Origin: Thozetella sp. PMI_491
Taxonomy: Eukaryota; Ascomycota; Sordariomycetes; Chaetosphaeriales; Chaetosphaeriaceae
Assembly (NCBI GenBank): GCA_021432635.1
Contig: MU270078.1
Span: forward strand, 186,001-250,000
Length of the DNA: 64,000 nt
Reading direction: 5' to 3'
Made by a program: the position numbers and the translations under genes. The notes beneath the pieces are model-generated. The model saw only the letters and a program-made list of their open reading frames with translations. It did no database searches and was not told where the DNA came from. Positions 43,748 through 55,815 of the stretch are shown here, piece by piece. Within the stretch, counting starts at the first letter, position 1, and the number at the start of each line of letters is the position of its first letter.

Positions 43748-45967
43748 CCTTGCGACAGTGCTGCATGTATAGAGGCGGAGGCAAGTCAGGATAGAGTGAA
43801 GCCGGAGCGAAGACAGAGGGCTATAGATTTCTGAAAGTTACTCGAAAGGCGGCGATCTATTTGAGTTACTGAAAAAGTCTCGGCACCAGCTCGAAATAGC
43901 ACATTTGCTTAGGTATGCTTATATTGGATTCATATGACAGCGTCTCGACCACAACGAGAGGGGAAGCAAAAATGTATCGAATACATGGGGCAAAGTCCCT
44001 AAAACTGTGGGTGTATATGGGTCTTGCAAGGGTCTCGGCAGAGCCTCGGTTTGCCGGGAAGGTTGAGCTAGTGTAGATCGTGCTGCCTCCGTTTAACTCA
44101 CTCGGCAGGAGTGCGACTCTAAGAGGGCCAAGCACCGCGATAGCTACCCCACCAGCAGTCGGGATGCGTCCTAGAGAGTTTTATAGTTATGTGAGATATG
44201 CTGAACCGATTTTATCACAGCCTGGGCGGTCTTATTAATACCTTGTTGTTCTCTAGCAGTGCCAACGTTATCAAATCGGTACCTCGGCAAGCTGTGAATT
44301 ACATTGCAACTAATCTTCTTTACAGGCCATCAACGGTGCGTTGCAGCAAGGAATATCTCTTCCATATCACAAAGTTCCTAGCACTAAATAAGGACCTATT
44401 CCGTAGACAACAACTTCTTCGGCGGAAGATTAGCTACCTCGTCATCTCCAGAATTTCTCTAGGTAACCACCCATAGCCTTTCTTCGTCTCTACGAGCCCA
44501 AACGCTACGAAAAACTGCACGATAGTGATTAAAATGGCTACCGCACGACTTTCAACGACATTGAACCACTAAACGCCAGCATATGCCTTGGCTCAGATGC
44601 ATGTTGCCACTTCGCCCCAAACGAAATCGTATCACTGACGATGGCCTCGTGACAGCACCTCGAAAGACCCAAACGACATTGTTATCACGCTCGCAATTCG
44701 AGCTCCTCTTTGTAAGGCGAAGAAGGGCAGATTTGAGGACACAAACTTGGAGTACATTCTGTATGCCCTCCTCAAGGAGGTAAAAGACCGCTTGAAGTTC
44801 GATCCTTCATTAGTCGAGGATATCTGCCTTGGAAACGTACGCAGTTTATCATCTCGCTCCTTACTCGGCAGGCGTTGGGCTCCCCGCGTCGGTGGAGATC
44901 TCGGCAGCCTCAAGCGGAGCTCGGCAAGTGGACCACCTCCACCGGCACCCACTCGCCGAGGTACGAGCCGAGCAGACCGCGTTACTTCTTCTAGACTAAA
45001 TGTTGCCCGCTAAAAATGATAACGCTCACATAACACTGGTGAGTTCAGATATTTGGCGGTCGTGGTCTCACGCAGACTGACATGGCCACAACATCGAGAT
45101 GTTCAACAGGAAATGCAAGTTTGATGCTATCCTTGGCGGAGCCGAGGAAATCCTGGGTGACCTGGGAGTCAGGCAAGCGAGGAAGATAATGCCCAATGCA
45201 AAGCTCTAGGGTATTCGCGAGCATTTTGCTAGGCGGAAACATACAAGCTAGTGTCAGTGTGGGAGTTGTTCTGTTGACGGCCGACAGATTGTACTATGGC
45301 GTGGTGGGACTACCAAAATCACTTGAAATGGTTAACAGCAACGTGTTGGTACTTTACGAATGCAAATGTATGTCACTAGTATTTCTGTTGTGAATGGAGA
45401 GTTTGTCGAGCGGGCTTATTGGCTCAAACCCTGTCAAATTCAGGTGCAGTCGAATCTTCGGTAACCGCAGCATTTGGCTTCTGTCCGACTAACCCAAGAA
45501 CTCGACATCTTGACCTAGTACGCAGCATCATAAATGAGCAACTCTCGTGTGCTTGTTCCTCCGTCTCGTGTGCCGAGCCTTCGTTGTCGGCTCTTGGAGA
45601 ACAGCTAGGGACAGATCTCAGCCAATCGGCAGGGCATGCCATTTTAGCTGCCCCCGCACATATATCCCTGTAGTTGGAGACGGCAAGGCCGAATGAGGAG
45701 CAATGCGGGGAATCACGCCGAATGCGAGCCGCGGCAACAGGAGCCCCGGTAAGATAGGTAGCTTGTTCAATATTTAGAATCCACCCTTTAACATCACTAC
45801 CTTGGGTAGGTAGGTAGTTGTTAGATAGCTCTAGACTAAGCACCTTACAACGTATGAAGCTACTCTTTGCTTGCCCTCGTTCTCTCTCTCCATATTTCAA
45901 CAACCAGTGTCGTAATTTTACTATCAAATTAATTAATTTTGAAGGAAAACTATCTTATCAAAACCGC
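43748..45967. other. Intergenic region, acyl-CoA synthetase to PRISE reductase
   Basis: About 2.2 kb. The left part is the synthetase promoter. Around 45085-45210 the plus strand reads FDAILGGAEEILGDLGVRQA and a little more before a stop; this could be a scrap of a gene but no family is evident. The final 150 bp are AT-rich. No gene is supported. Confidence 0.45.
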
Positions 45968-47417
45968 TCACTCAGGCAGTATCGCATTTGACTTCCAGTC
46001 GTCGATAATCATGGGAGGAAGTAGGCCAAGCTTGGCCACAGTCTGATACGTCTCATACAAGCACTCTGTCGTATCCACAAATCCATTCCACCCAAATGAG
46101 CGGGACTTATTCGTACTCAAGCGACCTTGCCCAGCGTGCATGGCTGCGTCCGAGAAAGCAAAATGAGCTTCGGGGTCATCAAATGGGTTGTAGTGGAGGC
46201 CGTGCTTCTGCATCAGTTCTTCCCACGCCAGACGGTTCGCCGGCTGCTGGGCCCACGCCACATATGACCATGCGAGCCGAATTCTGGTCGGGGGGCCGTA
46301 TCTTGGTTCAAAAGAAGTTAGCATCAGCGGCCGATGTGATTTGAAGTAGGCGAATACATACCCCAGAGGTGGAGGATTGGCGGGGAATTCATGCGTGACG
46401 AGTTTCTTATCATCCAGCTCCGGTCTCCCAGCCTTAGCACCATACCAGCTGGCTAACTCAGGCCAGAAGGACGCCAAGGTGAATGAACCGGAATCGGATG
46501 AATTGAACGCTTGGTTTTCACAGTGTTTTTCTAACACCGCCCATTCGCTCATATACCCAGTTAACATGGCACTCGAGTGGCTCGCATCAGTCAACCAGGC
46601 GCTCATGTCGGCAGGGAATTCAAGGCTCTTTCCCAAATGGGCCTGAACAGCCGCGTACACGGCAACTCCACGAAAGGAATCCATCGCAGCGTTCGTCGCA
46701 GGGCCGATGATCCAGGACGGTCGGATAACGTTCCATTTCGCGCCAGTCTCCTTGCAATACTCAAAGAGGAGGTCTTCCTGGACATAGTAAAAATTAGGTT
46801 CAATGGTGACCCGAGGTGCTGATTCGATCAGTGGCGTCATGCACTGTCCCAGATGGGCGCCATAGTTCTTCGCGCCCGTTTGAAGAAGAACACGACTGGG
46901 TGTGATCGAAGCAAGCTTCAGGGAGGCGAGGAAATTACGGAGAAGAGCGCCTAAGAAGGTTGTCAGTTCGATGTAGTGATCTAGGACCAGCGTAGGCCAG
47001 AGCCGCCTAACCGTTTGCTTCTACTAGCGCTTCAGCATTGGACCACACTTTCTGTCCAGGCTCCGGCCTCGGCTGCATATACGAGTAAAAGAAGACTACA
47101 TCGGCTGTGACATTCCTCTTGGATAATGTGTCGGCAATGCTCTGCGGGTCCACGAGGAAATCTATGGGCACATGTTCGACGCGAGACTTTTCTTTGTCGG
47201 ACAAGAGTGACATCAACTCAGTTGGTGGGGGCTGTCGAGAGAGTGCCCATACCTTCTTCCATCGTCGTGGAGATTGTAGAAGAGCACGTAGCGTATGGAA
47301 TCCGCTGATGCCGTTGGCACCGGTAATGATCGCTGTGAGGTCCTTGATGTTGGGTGAGAATGTGGGTAAGTTGCGGTAGATGCCCTTGTCGACCAAAGGA
47401 AGGGACTTGGAGCCCAT
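45968..47417 (-). CDS. PRISE-type short-chain reductase (progesterone 5-beta-reductase/iridoid synthase-like)
   Basis: An NADPH-dependent enone reductase of the atypical SDR family. Two exons (47417-47012, 46950-45968) give 462 aa. The Rossmann motif is ITGANGISGFHTLRAL. The catalytic Lys lies in LLQTGAKNYGAHLG and the catalytic Tyr in EPNFYYVQEDLLFEYC, the family's substitute for YxxxK; NVIRPSWIIGPA follows. Fungal members reduce activated C=C bonds in secondary or xenobiotic metabolites. Its neighbours do not define a pathway. Confidence 0.9.
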
Positions 47418-48186
47418 TTTGAGCTAGCTTAGTGGACGATGTCGGCTGAAGCGGGACAAGGGACCAGTTGCGGCGCACTGGGACGTGGTGCTCGTTTCGT
47501 GCGTACTTGTCCGAAATTCAGAACCAACGGCTGTACCACTGCCTTATATGTTCGATCATCTCGCCATACCTGATAAGATATAATACGTAAAATGATTCAA
47601 ATGTGAGTCCTTTTTCTTTGTGCCCAGAGGTGCCAAACAGTAGCTCGGCAGGGCCGTGGTATCAGCCACATAGTCATTTTTAAGCCTTTCCCCGGCGTGC
47701 TAGCTCCGAGCTAATTCCTTCCAAATTTTAATGCTGCTGCGGTTTCCACTCTGCTGAAAAGATACTCTGCCTCTGTTCTGCTGCTATTCCCGGGTGCGGG
47801 GTGATGCTGGGGACAACCTGCGGTCGACCTGGAGTCGACTTAGGGTTCAAGCGACGTTCGTACCAAGCAACCGGTCATGTCCACGTTAAAGGCATCCGAT
47901 GATACAGAAATGACGTAATCCCATAATTACATTTATATAAAGTAAACATCTCGTTGCTCTCAGCATTGACTTGCAGGATTTCCAGAACGGGCCCGTCTGG
48001 GTTTGGTTCCCGCGGCTCCGGAAACTCTCGGCTTCGCATCGAGGATTGTAAATCCCTACATAAAGCAGCGCTCTACTGGTACTAGACTACTATATGATGC
48101 TCAATCACACTGGCCTATTCGTTGATCTTCGCATAAACATATTCTAGGTTTTGTCAGTCTATATCCGGGGCCTATGCCTAAAGAAT
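47418..48186. other. Intergenic region between PRISE reductase and cyclase relic
   Basis: Promoter of the reductase and former promoter of the cyclase relic. The region is unremarkable; no gene was recognised. Confidence 0.5.
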
Positions 48187-49208
48187 ATGGCACAACATAC
48201 CGGCACCAAGCAAGATGCCGCTCAGATCCCATGGAATCCCAACTCGACTCTTTTACCGCTCCTCGATGAGCTCCCGGTGATACCAGGTGCGCCAAAAGAT
48301 CCCGCCTGGGTGTGGGGAGAAGATGGCAATGTACCATTACGGCCCGTTTGTGAGGAACTACCAATAAGCTTATCAGACCAAAGATTGGCCGCCTAAATCT
48401 CCTCACCCCTTCCCCAGTTCTGGCAGCCTCCATGGAGATTAAAAACGAAACAATTGTGCCTATATGAAGATTCTTCCCTGATACTGTTTCTTTCTGACGG
48501 ATATGGCTTCCTAGCTTGCCGCTGAACGTCCCGCAACAGCCCGCCTTTAACCGCGAACCCTTCGTTCATCATATTAAAACTCTTATTCCCGGATTATGTT
48601 TAAACACGCAGAGCGGAACTCAGTGGGATGGATTTCGTCACGTATGCCCATAGCCTCTCGGAGGTTGCCATATGCTGACATGATGATAGTTTGCTCACAT
48701 GGGCTCCGGAACATTCTACAACAACGTAAAGGCTTCATTTCCTGTGGATCAGGGAGCCGACTACTAGTAATACCAACAGACAAAAGGTGAAGCCATTGTT
48801 GGTGCGCATAGCAATCAGAGGTGCTCTATCCATCATTGGGCTAAGCACGGTATTGCAGGTCGCGGGGTGCTCCTGGATTATCGTGCGTATGTTGACAAAC
48901 TGGAAACGCACTTCGACGCTTGCGACACCTGTGGTATATCTTATCAGGAGCTCTACGACTGCCGTAAAGACCAGGGCATCGACATTCGACCAAAAGCAAA
49001 AGGGGGCGATATTGAGATCGGGAACATCGGAAGCGGATGGGCCCAGTCATACCACAGCCAAATTCCAGCCGAGCAAATTGACCTGGCACTGAGGGGTATA
49101 AAGGACTTGAGATTCGGCAGCGTGGCTCAAGAAAAGGCGGTTTTAACTTGGCTTCGCGATTGTTACTTTGCTGCTGTTGCCGGAGACTCTCCCACCTTTA
49201 AGGCCTAG
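48187..49208 (+). pseudogene. Decayed cyclase-family (kynurenine formamidase-like) gene
   Basis: The start is intact: ATG at 48187, then KQDAAQIPWNPNSTLLPLLD and GAPKDPAWVWGED. Family blocks continue in order: GRLNLLTPSPVLAAS, LPLNVPQQPAFNREPFVHHI, LNTQSGTQWDGFRHV, HGIAGRGVLLDYRAYVD, QGIDIRPKAKGGDIEIG and AVAGDSPTFKA. Between them are stops and at least one ruined splice site, and the C-terminal end after the TFKA block stops at a TAG where TGG is usual. Conserved residues are well kept, so inactivation seems fairly recent. Related fungal proteins are annotated as putative cyclases; their substrates are mostly unknown. Confidence 0.7.
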
Positions 49209-50035
49209 CCGAGTAAAGAGGGTAGGTCATCTCCTACGGTGTGCTAGAATGGGAATGTCTATGTCACATTAACAAACAAGCAGATTGTCGATATCAGCAT
49301 TACCAATAGAGGTTATGCCACCTTAGAGGCCGCTCTCTATCTCATTAAGCCCCCGATGATGCAACATATCCTAGGCCTTTGCCGCAGCCAAAACATCTTC
49401 TACAGAAAAGATCAGACAGTGGGACAAGAGGCTGTCCTGATAATAGCGAATTTACCGATAGAAATCGCCTCAACGTTGGATGAAAGGCCGGTCCTCGTCT
49501 GCCAGGTTCTCCTGGCAAAGGTCTCGGATCAGGCTCTGCAATACCGAGGAGTCCCTCGTGGCGTCGGAGTCTCGCACAGCATTTCACAGGGTCTGGGGGA
49601 GAGCGGTATAGTTTGCTGATCCTCTGCCATGGCTGGCTCGTCGCTATAATCGCATCGCGACTGTTGGAGGGGGCTTCAGTCAGCGAGCTCTAGCTAGTCA
49701 GGAGCTTCAAGCTCGTCGACCAAGGGGATCACTGCGTCAGATACAGCATCTGGCATCGTAGCTAGCACGGCAATGGCGGGGCTGGTGTTTTCCTACTGCT
49801 TCCTGGATTGGTCAGTTAGAAGTCCTAAAAACGCGTTTGGATGGCTAAGAGTCATTTTACTATAGTAAAATGACTTGTTTTGATGCTAAAAACTCGCTTG
49901 TATATAGGCAGGGGTTTTAGCGCCAGTTATGGAGGAACTTTGTGCGTGGATGAAAAACGGCGGCGTGCCTCGATTAATCCTCTATATCTATCCCACACAG
50001 AGCATCTTTAAAACATGTATTTCCGAGGAGATACC
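49209..50035. other. Intergenic region with a 26-bp palindrome
   Basis: 3' flanks of the cyclase relic and the NLR-like gene. The only structure seen is a perfect palindrome at 49850-49875 with direct repeats on both sides. Confidence 0.5.
49850..49875. repeat. Perfect 26-bp palindrome
   Basis: AGTCATTTTACTA is followed at once by its exact reverse complement. CTAAAAACGCG (49825) and CTAAAAACTCG (49886) flank it as direct repeats. It may be the remnant of a small inverted-repeat element; no element was identified. Confidence 0.75.
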
Positions 50036-53000
50036 TCAGTCAGACCAGGTGAAACTTGCATCATAGTCGTCTATGGGTATGGGCATGTGCGTCTGATACG
50101 TTCCTGGAGTGGTGGGGGCTGTTCCGGGACGATCAGGCTCTATATTCGGTGCATGAGTGCTGGTTACGTTCAGGTTGTAGTCGTTGTACGGAGGCGGCTC
50201 GGTGTCCTCCTCTGTCGATACCCTGGCGACGTCGATCGTGGGCAATATTTGGTAGAAGAGAAGGTAGGGCGTCTCCTCCTTTAGAGACTCCTTGATATCG
50301 TCTACCGACGATACGCGGTTGTTGATAAGGAGATCGTCGAACTTGACCCAGTGTGCATCTTCGTAATCGGGCGGCGGATCGTGCTCGTGCCTTCGGTTGT
50401 CGGTAAGGAGCTTGGGGTTGGCTCGGGCGAAGGTGACATAGTGGCCGCTATGCAGCGAATCGCCTCGGTGACAGACCACCGACTGGAGAACAAGCTTATA
50501 CCCCGTTTTGAGATTATTCGATTCGCTGATTTGGGCATCGCCCACCATCATAAAATGTGTCAGTTCGAGGCTGTCTGGGATGTCTATGAAGGTGTTCTGC
50601 CTCTTAGGCAAGCCCGATTCCGTCATAATATATCGCTTCAGACACATGGCCACGATAGGCCCCTGGCTGAATTGCCGCACAATTTCAATGTCACTCCTAG
50701 GCTCGGTATTGGAAGTTGCATACCAGGCTACATCGCGCTCAGCCACCTTTGAATTCCAAATTTGGACTTGTTAACTCACGTATTATTCGGAAGAACTGCC
50801 AAGCGGGAATAGTGACTGGCTTCGCCACCATAGATCCTTGGTGCTTAACCTTCTCCAGAAGGCTTGGACTTGACACGTCTGAAGTAGTTGGCTTTCCTTG
50901 CTCGTCTAAGACGATTCGTTGGATGATACTTGTCGACCGATGTCTTGGTGTTAGCAGCTGTGGCTCTGTTGAGGAAGTAGAGGCAGAAGACCCAGGCATT
51001 GTCCAACGTTGCTGTAGGGGTGTTGGCTCATAGTCTGTCGCCGCCTCGGAGTTGTCCTGCTCTGTCACAAGCCGCATTGTAGTCGAAGAGGAGAGCATCG
51101 GCCTATCCCCGATCTTCTCCTCCTCGGGGCTGTCTCTTATAACGTCGACCTGATTATTGAAGTATCCCCAAAGGCACTCTTCGAGCTTAACTCCTTTGCC
51201 CTCGGGGTCTGGAGGGACAGCCAAGTTGAGCAATCTTTCATAGACTATTTTGCGATCATCTGCGTCCCATTTTCCCTGGTGGAACAGATCTACCCGCAAT
51301 TGGAGGAGTGGTAACTGCAGTGTCTCCGTGATGAAGGCGAATGCCTCCGAGGTGTCCTGTTGCTCGAGCAAATGTGCGTCCTCCCACCCGCAGGCTGCCA
51401 ATGCATCTTGCAAACGCTCCGTCTGGGAATTAGTCAGCACATACGGCGACAGCAGAGGCTGTTAACACTTACTACATCTGTGTGAATCAACTTCCCACTT
51501 CTCAACATATTGACCCATAGCCTAATCAGGCATGCAAGCTTCCGTTGCGCCTTGTCTGCCAGGTTGTTCCTGAGCATACATTCAAAGGCCTCTAGCTTTG
51601 CAAACATGGCAAAAAGGACGGCGTCGAGATAACAGGTTACGCCGCCCCTATTCTCCGCTCCAAGCATATTCATGTGCGGATTGTATGGCACCACAATACC
51701 AGCAAAAGCTTCTTGATACAGCCTAATGAGTTCGACAGCCTTCTGGACATTCCCTTCAGCGTATTTCGAGTTGAGGGCGAAGCGGATGTGGTCGCGGGGA
51801 ATACCGGGGACTGCCAGCCCTTCGAGCTGATTTAAGATGTCTTCAACCTATTACGCCTGGTCAGGAGCTAGCACGAAGATTGCAATGGCGTCATGGCTAC
51901 CTTTGCGGCTTCTTTTTCCTTCTCTACCACTTTCTTGGCCCCCTGTTTCTGTACCTCGAGCAATACACGGCTTACGTCGTCCTCGGCGTCCAGCTCCATT
52001 TCTTCCCGACTCTCCTCGATAATAGTGGTGGCAGAGGGCTCTCTGGGTTGCGTTCCTGCAGGTTCCCCTATGATCTTGGACTGAGGGTTGCGTACTTCCG
52101 TGGAGCCGGAGGCTAGGATAACATTCTTGTGGTGTCTTTGCAAATTTTCACGCTTCTCAGAGATTTCCTTAAGTCGTTGAACGATTTCCACAGCCTCTTC
52201 GCCGTCATCTGGATACAGCGATTCACACAGTCGCAAGGCCGATTGTAGAGAATCCACAGCGCCATCGAGGTCCCCCGATCTTCGATAAGTGTGGGCGAGA
52301 CCCCACAAAAGACAGAGAGCCACGCGGCCATACGGCCATTGGAGACCACAATTGCAGAGTGCGACTGTCTCGAACCCGATGGCCTGAGAAAAGTAGTACT
52401 TGGCCTCATCGACGTCGCCGAAGCCTAGATATGTCCACGCTGCCTGTCGAATAATAGTGCAATATGCATCATGGAGTCGGCCGGATTGGGAGTTCAAGAG
52501 CCCTTGGGGCAGCTCACTCAAAAGGAGAGTCAGAGAGTATTTGAACGGAGCTATATACTTGAATTCGACTTGATCAGCCTTCAAATACGATGGAAGAGGA
52601 CTAAAAGAGTTACATTGTTAGCGTAGGTCACTCTTATGTTTGAAGTCCTGTCTAGTACCTCTTCATTTCAGGATCAGCATGGCAGACCTCTCTCGATAAC
52701 CCATAGGCAATGTGAATCAGAAGCTCTTCTTTTTCCAAAGATCGCATTTTTTCCAGGCTCCATTGGCTGAAGATTCTATGAATCGCGATGCTCTGGTGTT
52801 GCTGGTCCCCTTGGAGGCGGATGAAGAAGAATTTGGCAAGTCGATGGAGCGCAAGGCGGAAAAAGTTTTCATCTTGCAGCAGCAACTCTAGCTGGGAGAT
52901 GTCTTCGTCCACTACGCTCTTCGTGCCAGTGTGGTGAAAGAAAGCAAACCTTTCGAGGACTGAAATTGGAATCTCCCATGACCCCATAATTCCAATAAAG

Positions 53001-55815
53001 ACCAAGAGTAAGGCTTCGCTGGATCCAGTGAGTGAGGCATAAGCCAGATCTAGGACCGTTAGGATAATGCGATCCTTGTCGTATGCCCACGATCCTTCGT
53101 CTGGAGGCTCTTCCATTAGAGCGCGATATTTCTGTTTGTAAGCTAAGAGAAATTTCTGGAACGAAAAGTTTCCATTTCGAACCAAGGCAGCAGCTTGCTC
53201 AATCGCCAAAGGGATGCCGCTGAGTTCACCGACAATAGCCTTTAGCGCCGCAGAATCTGAACGGTTGTGTATAGTTAGTGTTTGGATATTGTTGAGAATG
53301 CGGACAAACCAGAGCGTATTGGGCGAACTGAGGGTGATGAAGAGAGGGAAAGAGGGAAGGAATAAGGTGTAAAAGTGCAAGGCTAGACACAATGAGACAG
53401 AAAAGCTGCACGTCCTCACTGCCAGGGCCTACCCCTGTGAGTGACCAATTGAAAAGACATCCGTCAGAAATCCAGACCACACGTCGTCAACCCTAGAGCA
53501 TAACCGGCTGCAACACATGCTAAAAACCGTTTTCGAGTGCTCCTTCGAATATCCCCTTGAACATCTTTTCAAGTATCCTCTTGGTTACTTCTTCTTTGAA
53601 GGACAGCTTCCTCATCACCACTCGGCCAGGCAAATGCTCCTCGCCGGGCCACCTCTGGTACGACCCAGCAGCTCAACATAGAGGTTTTGATAGTGAAACC
53701 TACGAAATTATGTTTACTAACCATCTTCACTCAAGACTGTGGTCTGATCCTCTGATTTAGCAAGTGCCAGAAGCATGGACCTAGAATTCGCAAGGTCAAG
53801 ACCCCCCACGTCAATCCGGCTGCCCGAGTCGGGGCTGAATCCACGGCACGCCCGAACCGTTGTGCTCGTGACCAAGACTGAACCGTGGTTACAATCGGGA
53901 ATGTATTTTGAGAGGTTGATCTTCGTGTCATCGGCGCTGTCTATAACGAGTAGCCACTTTAAATGGAGGGTCGAGCGGAGCCGTGATGTTACCTTCATTG
54001 CGTCGCTAGCGCCGGGTCGGTTGTGAAACCAAGGAAGATCTTTGGGCCATCGAGAAGCCATCTCAACTGCGGCTTCAGACAGTGACTGGCTCGCGTGCTC
54101 TTCTGTAGACGCATCGATCCAAACAATGACCGAATAGTGCTGCCCTTCCTCTTCAATATGCCGGAGCACGAGCTGGGTTTTGCCAGAACCTCCTATTCCA
54201 CAAAGGAGAAGGTTCTTCCGGTTTGGTTTGCATGGATCCAGGGCTTCACGAATCTGGGAAAGCTCAGTTTGCCGCCCGTAAAAAGAATGTGTGCTTTGCG
54301 GCAAAGTGGAAAACAGGAGCGGAGAAAATTGATCCGGAATAGGTGCTTCACCTGCTGCTCAAACGCGCCAAAAAAAAGTCAGAATCTATTTGCACTAATA
54401 GTCGCAGGTCTCAGCTAGACGTACTCCCAATTTTGGCACCAAGAAGCAAGGAGCATTGTGCCACGTCATCCGCTACGGCATGTCTCTTCATGTAGGTCCT
54501 CGTAACAGCTGAGATGTGCTGCATTGTCTTGTCATCGCTTTCATTTAGCTCGATTGACTCAAGACCTCTATCGACGTCGAATCGGTAGTAGCGATTGGCG
54601 AAACCCGCATCCTTGAATCTGTTGGCAGCAGCTTGTCAGATAATATCTCGCGGACCATGATCGGCTACAGTTGAGGCTGCGAAAACAACTAAAAACCAAC
54701 GACGCTACACATAGGAGAGATTTTTGAAAAGATACTCAAGGGGGTACTAGATAGAGCTTTTGAAAGAGCATTCCAGTAGATATTCAACTGCATATTACGC
54801 CAGGAAAGGGTACAGGTAGGTAAGGTAGTTGGTCAAAATTACTGGTTTGTGACGAGGGACGAGGGTGGCAGTAGTGGTAGGGGTTTCTAGGGGCCTTTTC
54901 TGTCTCAGGACCGAACTTACCGCTTAGCGACACGTTCATGGACACGGTGGCAGTTAGTGGCGATTTCCTTGCAGCACTTAAGTGCATCGGACACGGACTT
55001 TACCACCCTAGGTTTGACAAGCGACGAAATGGAGGACGTCTCGGGTTCGAAGGTCAGACGGCCAGTGCCGATTGACACCAGACAGTCAATTTCTGCAGGT
55101 GGGTCCAGCAGCGGCGCCGGCCACTCGATCGACTTGAGCTCCTCCAATATTATATCGCTTGGGTTGTTGAAGCCGAAGGCTCCGTCCACATATTCGACTC
55201 CGTTGATAGTTATGGAAGGAAAGAAGGTGGTCGCAGCAGATGTCGCACGGCAAGCCTCGAGGAGGGAGCAAGACTCGACACTGGCTCGGACACCGTAAGT
55301 ACGGAACAGCTCGGGATCGCCCGTTATCTTCATGACGGAAACTACTGCTACCTGGGCAGCGATTAGTCAAAGCAGAGAGGGTGACCGGCGACATGCATCC
55401 AACGTACCGGAACGTGTCCCTCTGATACAGCCTCGTCCTCAAACATCGTCTCTTCCGCGGCATGACTGCGAATGATCTTCTCCAGACCATCACTGGCATG
55501 CCGCGCGCCCGTCCAGACCAGCCGAGCGGCTTTTCCAGCAGAGCCTCCGGAAAAGATCTGCGACCCAAAGTCTCGGAAGAGCTTCTCACATTCATCGAGG
55601 GTCTTGCCAAGGCGGCCAAGGAGGATGGCAATAAGGCCGCCGGTGCTGGTGCCGCAGATGAGGTCGAAGCATTGGTAAGGCTCTGGCGTGATTTTCAGTT
55701 TGTTGCGCATCCGAACATTGAGCATCAACTCCTTCAAGATGAGGATTTCGGAGAGGCCGCGAATCCCCCCGCCGTCGAGACAGAGGACCCGGAGATTTCT
55801 AGCCGACGGCTCCAT
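50036..55815 (-). CDS. Patatin-NB-ARC-TPR receptor fused to a ubiquitin-specific protease
   Basis: Nine exons close in frame to 1556 aa: 55815-55408, 55351-54921, 54618-54425, 54351-53722, 53256-52659, 52600-51901, 51847-51473, 51422-50780, 50727-50036. Residues 1-330 are a patatin phospholipase with DGGGIRGL, GTSTGG (Ser57) and DGA (Asp192). Residues 365-700 are an NB-ARC ATPase: P-loop GIGGSGKT at 396-403, LLVID at 478-482 and GIPLAIEQA. TPR-like helices follow (LLWGLAHTYRRSGDLDGAVD), then a charged linker (EKEKEAAK). From 988 an UBA-like segment leads into a USP domain: GGVTCYLDAVLFAMF with Cys1059, QQDTSEAF, LHSGHYVTFAR with His1422, and WVKFDD; the catalytic set is complete. The linker-to-USP join is an ordinary 53-nt intron (51848-51900) in phase 0 without a stop or a start codon. 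Patatin-NB-ARC-TPR proteins are known fungal NLRs; the C-terminal deubiquitinase is the odd part. Two introns are unusually long. An in-frame TAG lies seven codons before the chosen ATG. Confidence 0.75.
53257..53721 (-). other. Long intron (465 nt) with 12-nt tandem repeat
   Basis: Most introns here are 50-65 nt. This one carries four 12-nt units at 53529-53576, read on the minus strand as ATACTTGAAAAG and variants. Splicing GAAGATG|GTTAGT to CGTTCAG|ATTCTG restores the NB-ARC frame. Extra unseen exons cannot be excluded. Confidence 0.6.
54619..54920 (-). other. Long intron (302 nt) with 12-nt tandem repeat in opposite orientation
   Basis: Six 12-nt units at 54720-54791 read on the plus strand as ATTTTTGAAAAG, ATACTCAAGGGG and drifted forms. 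Splicing AAGCG|GTAAGT to CAACAG|ATTCAAG restores the patatin frame. Confidence 0.65.

Noticed and set aside
44198-44476. Open frame of 92 codons
   Set aside because: Composition is not protein-like, no neighbouring exon joins it and no family motif is present.
45085-45210. Protein-like stretch FDAILGGAEEILGDLGV
   Set aside because: Too short, followed by a stop and without any supporting exon or recognised family.
50036-51847. A separate USP gene downstream of an NLR gene
   Set aside because: No ATG in good context near the junction, no intergenic gap, and a canonical 53-nt phase-0 intron joins the halves. It remains the main alternative model.
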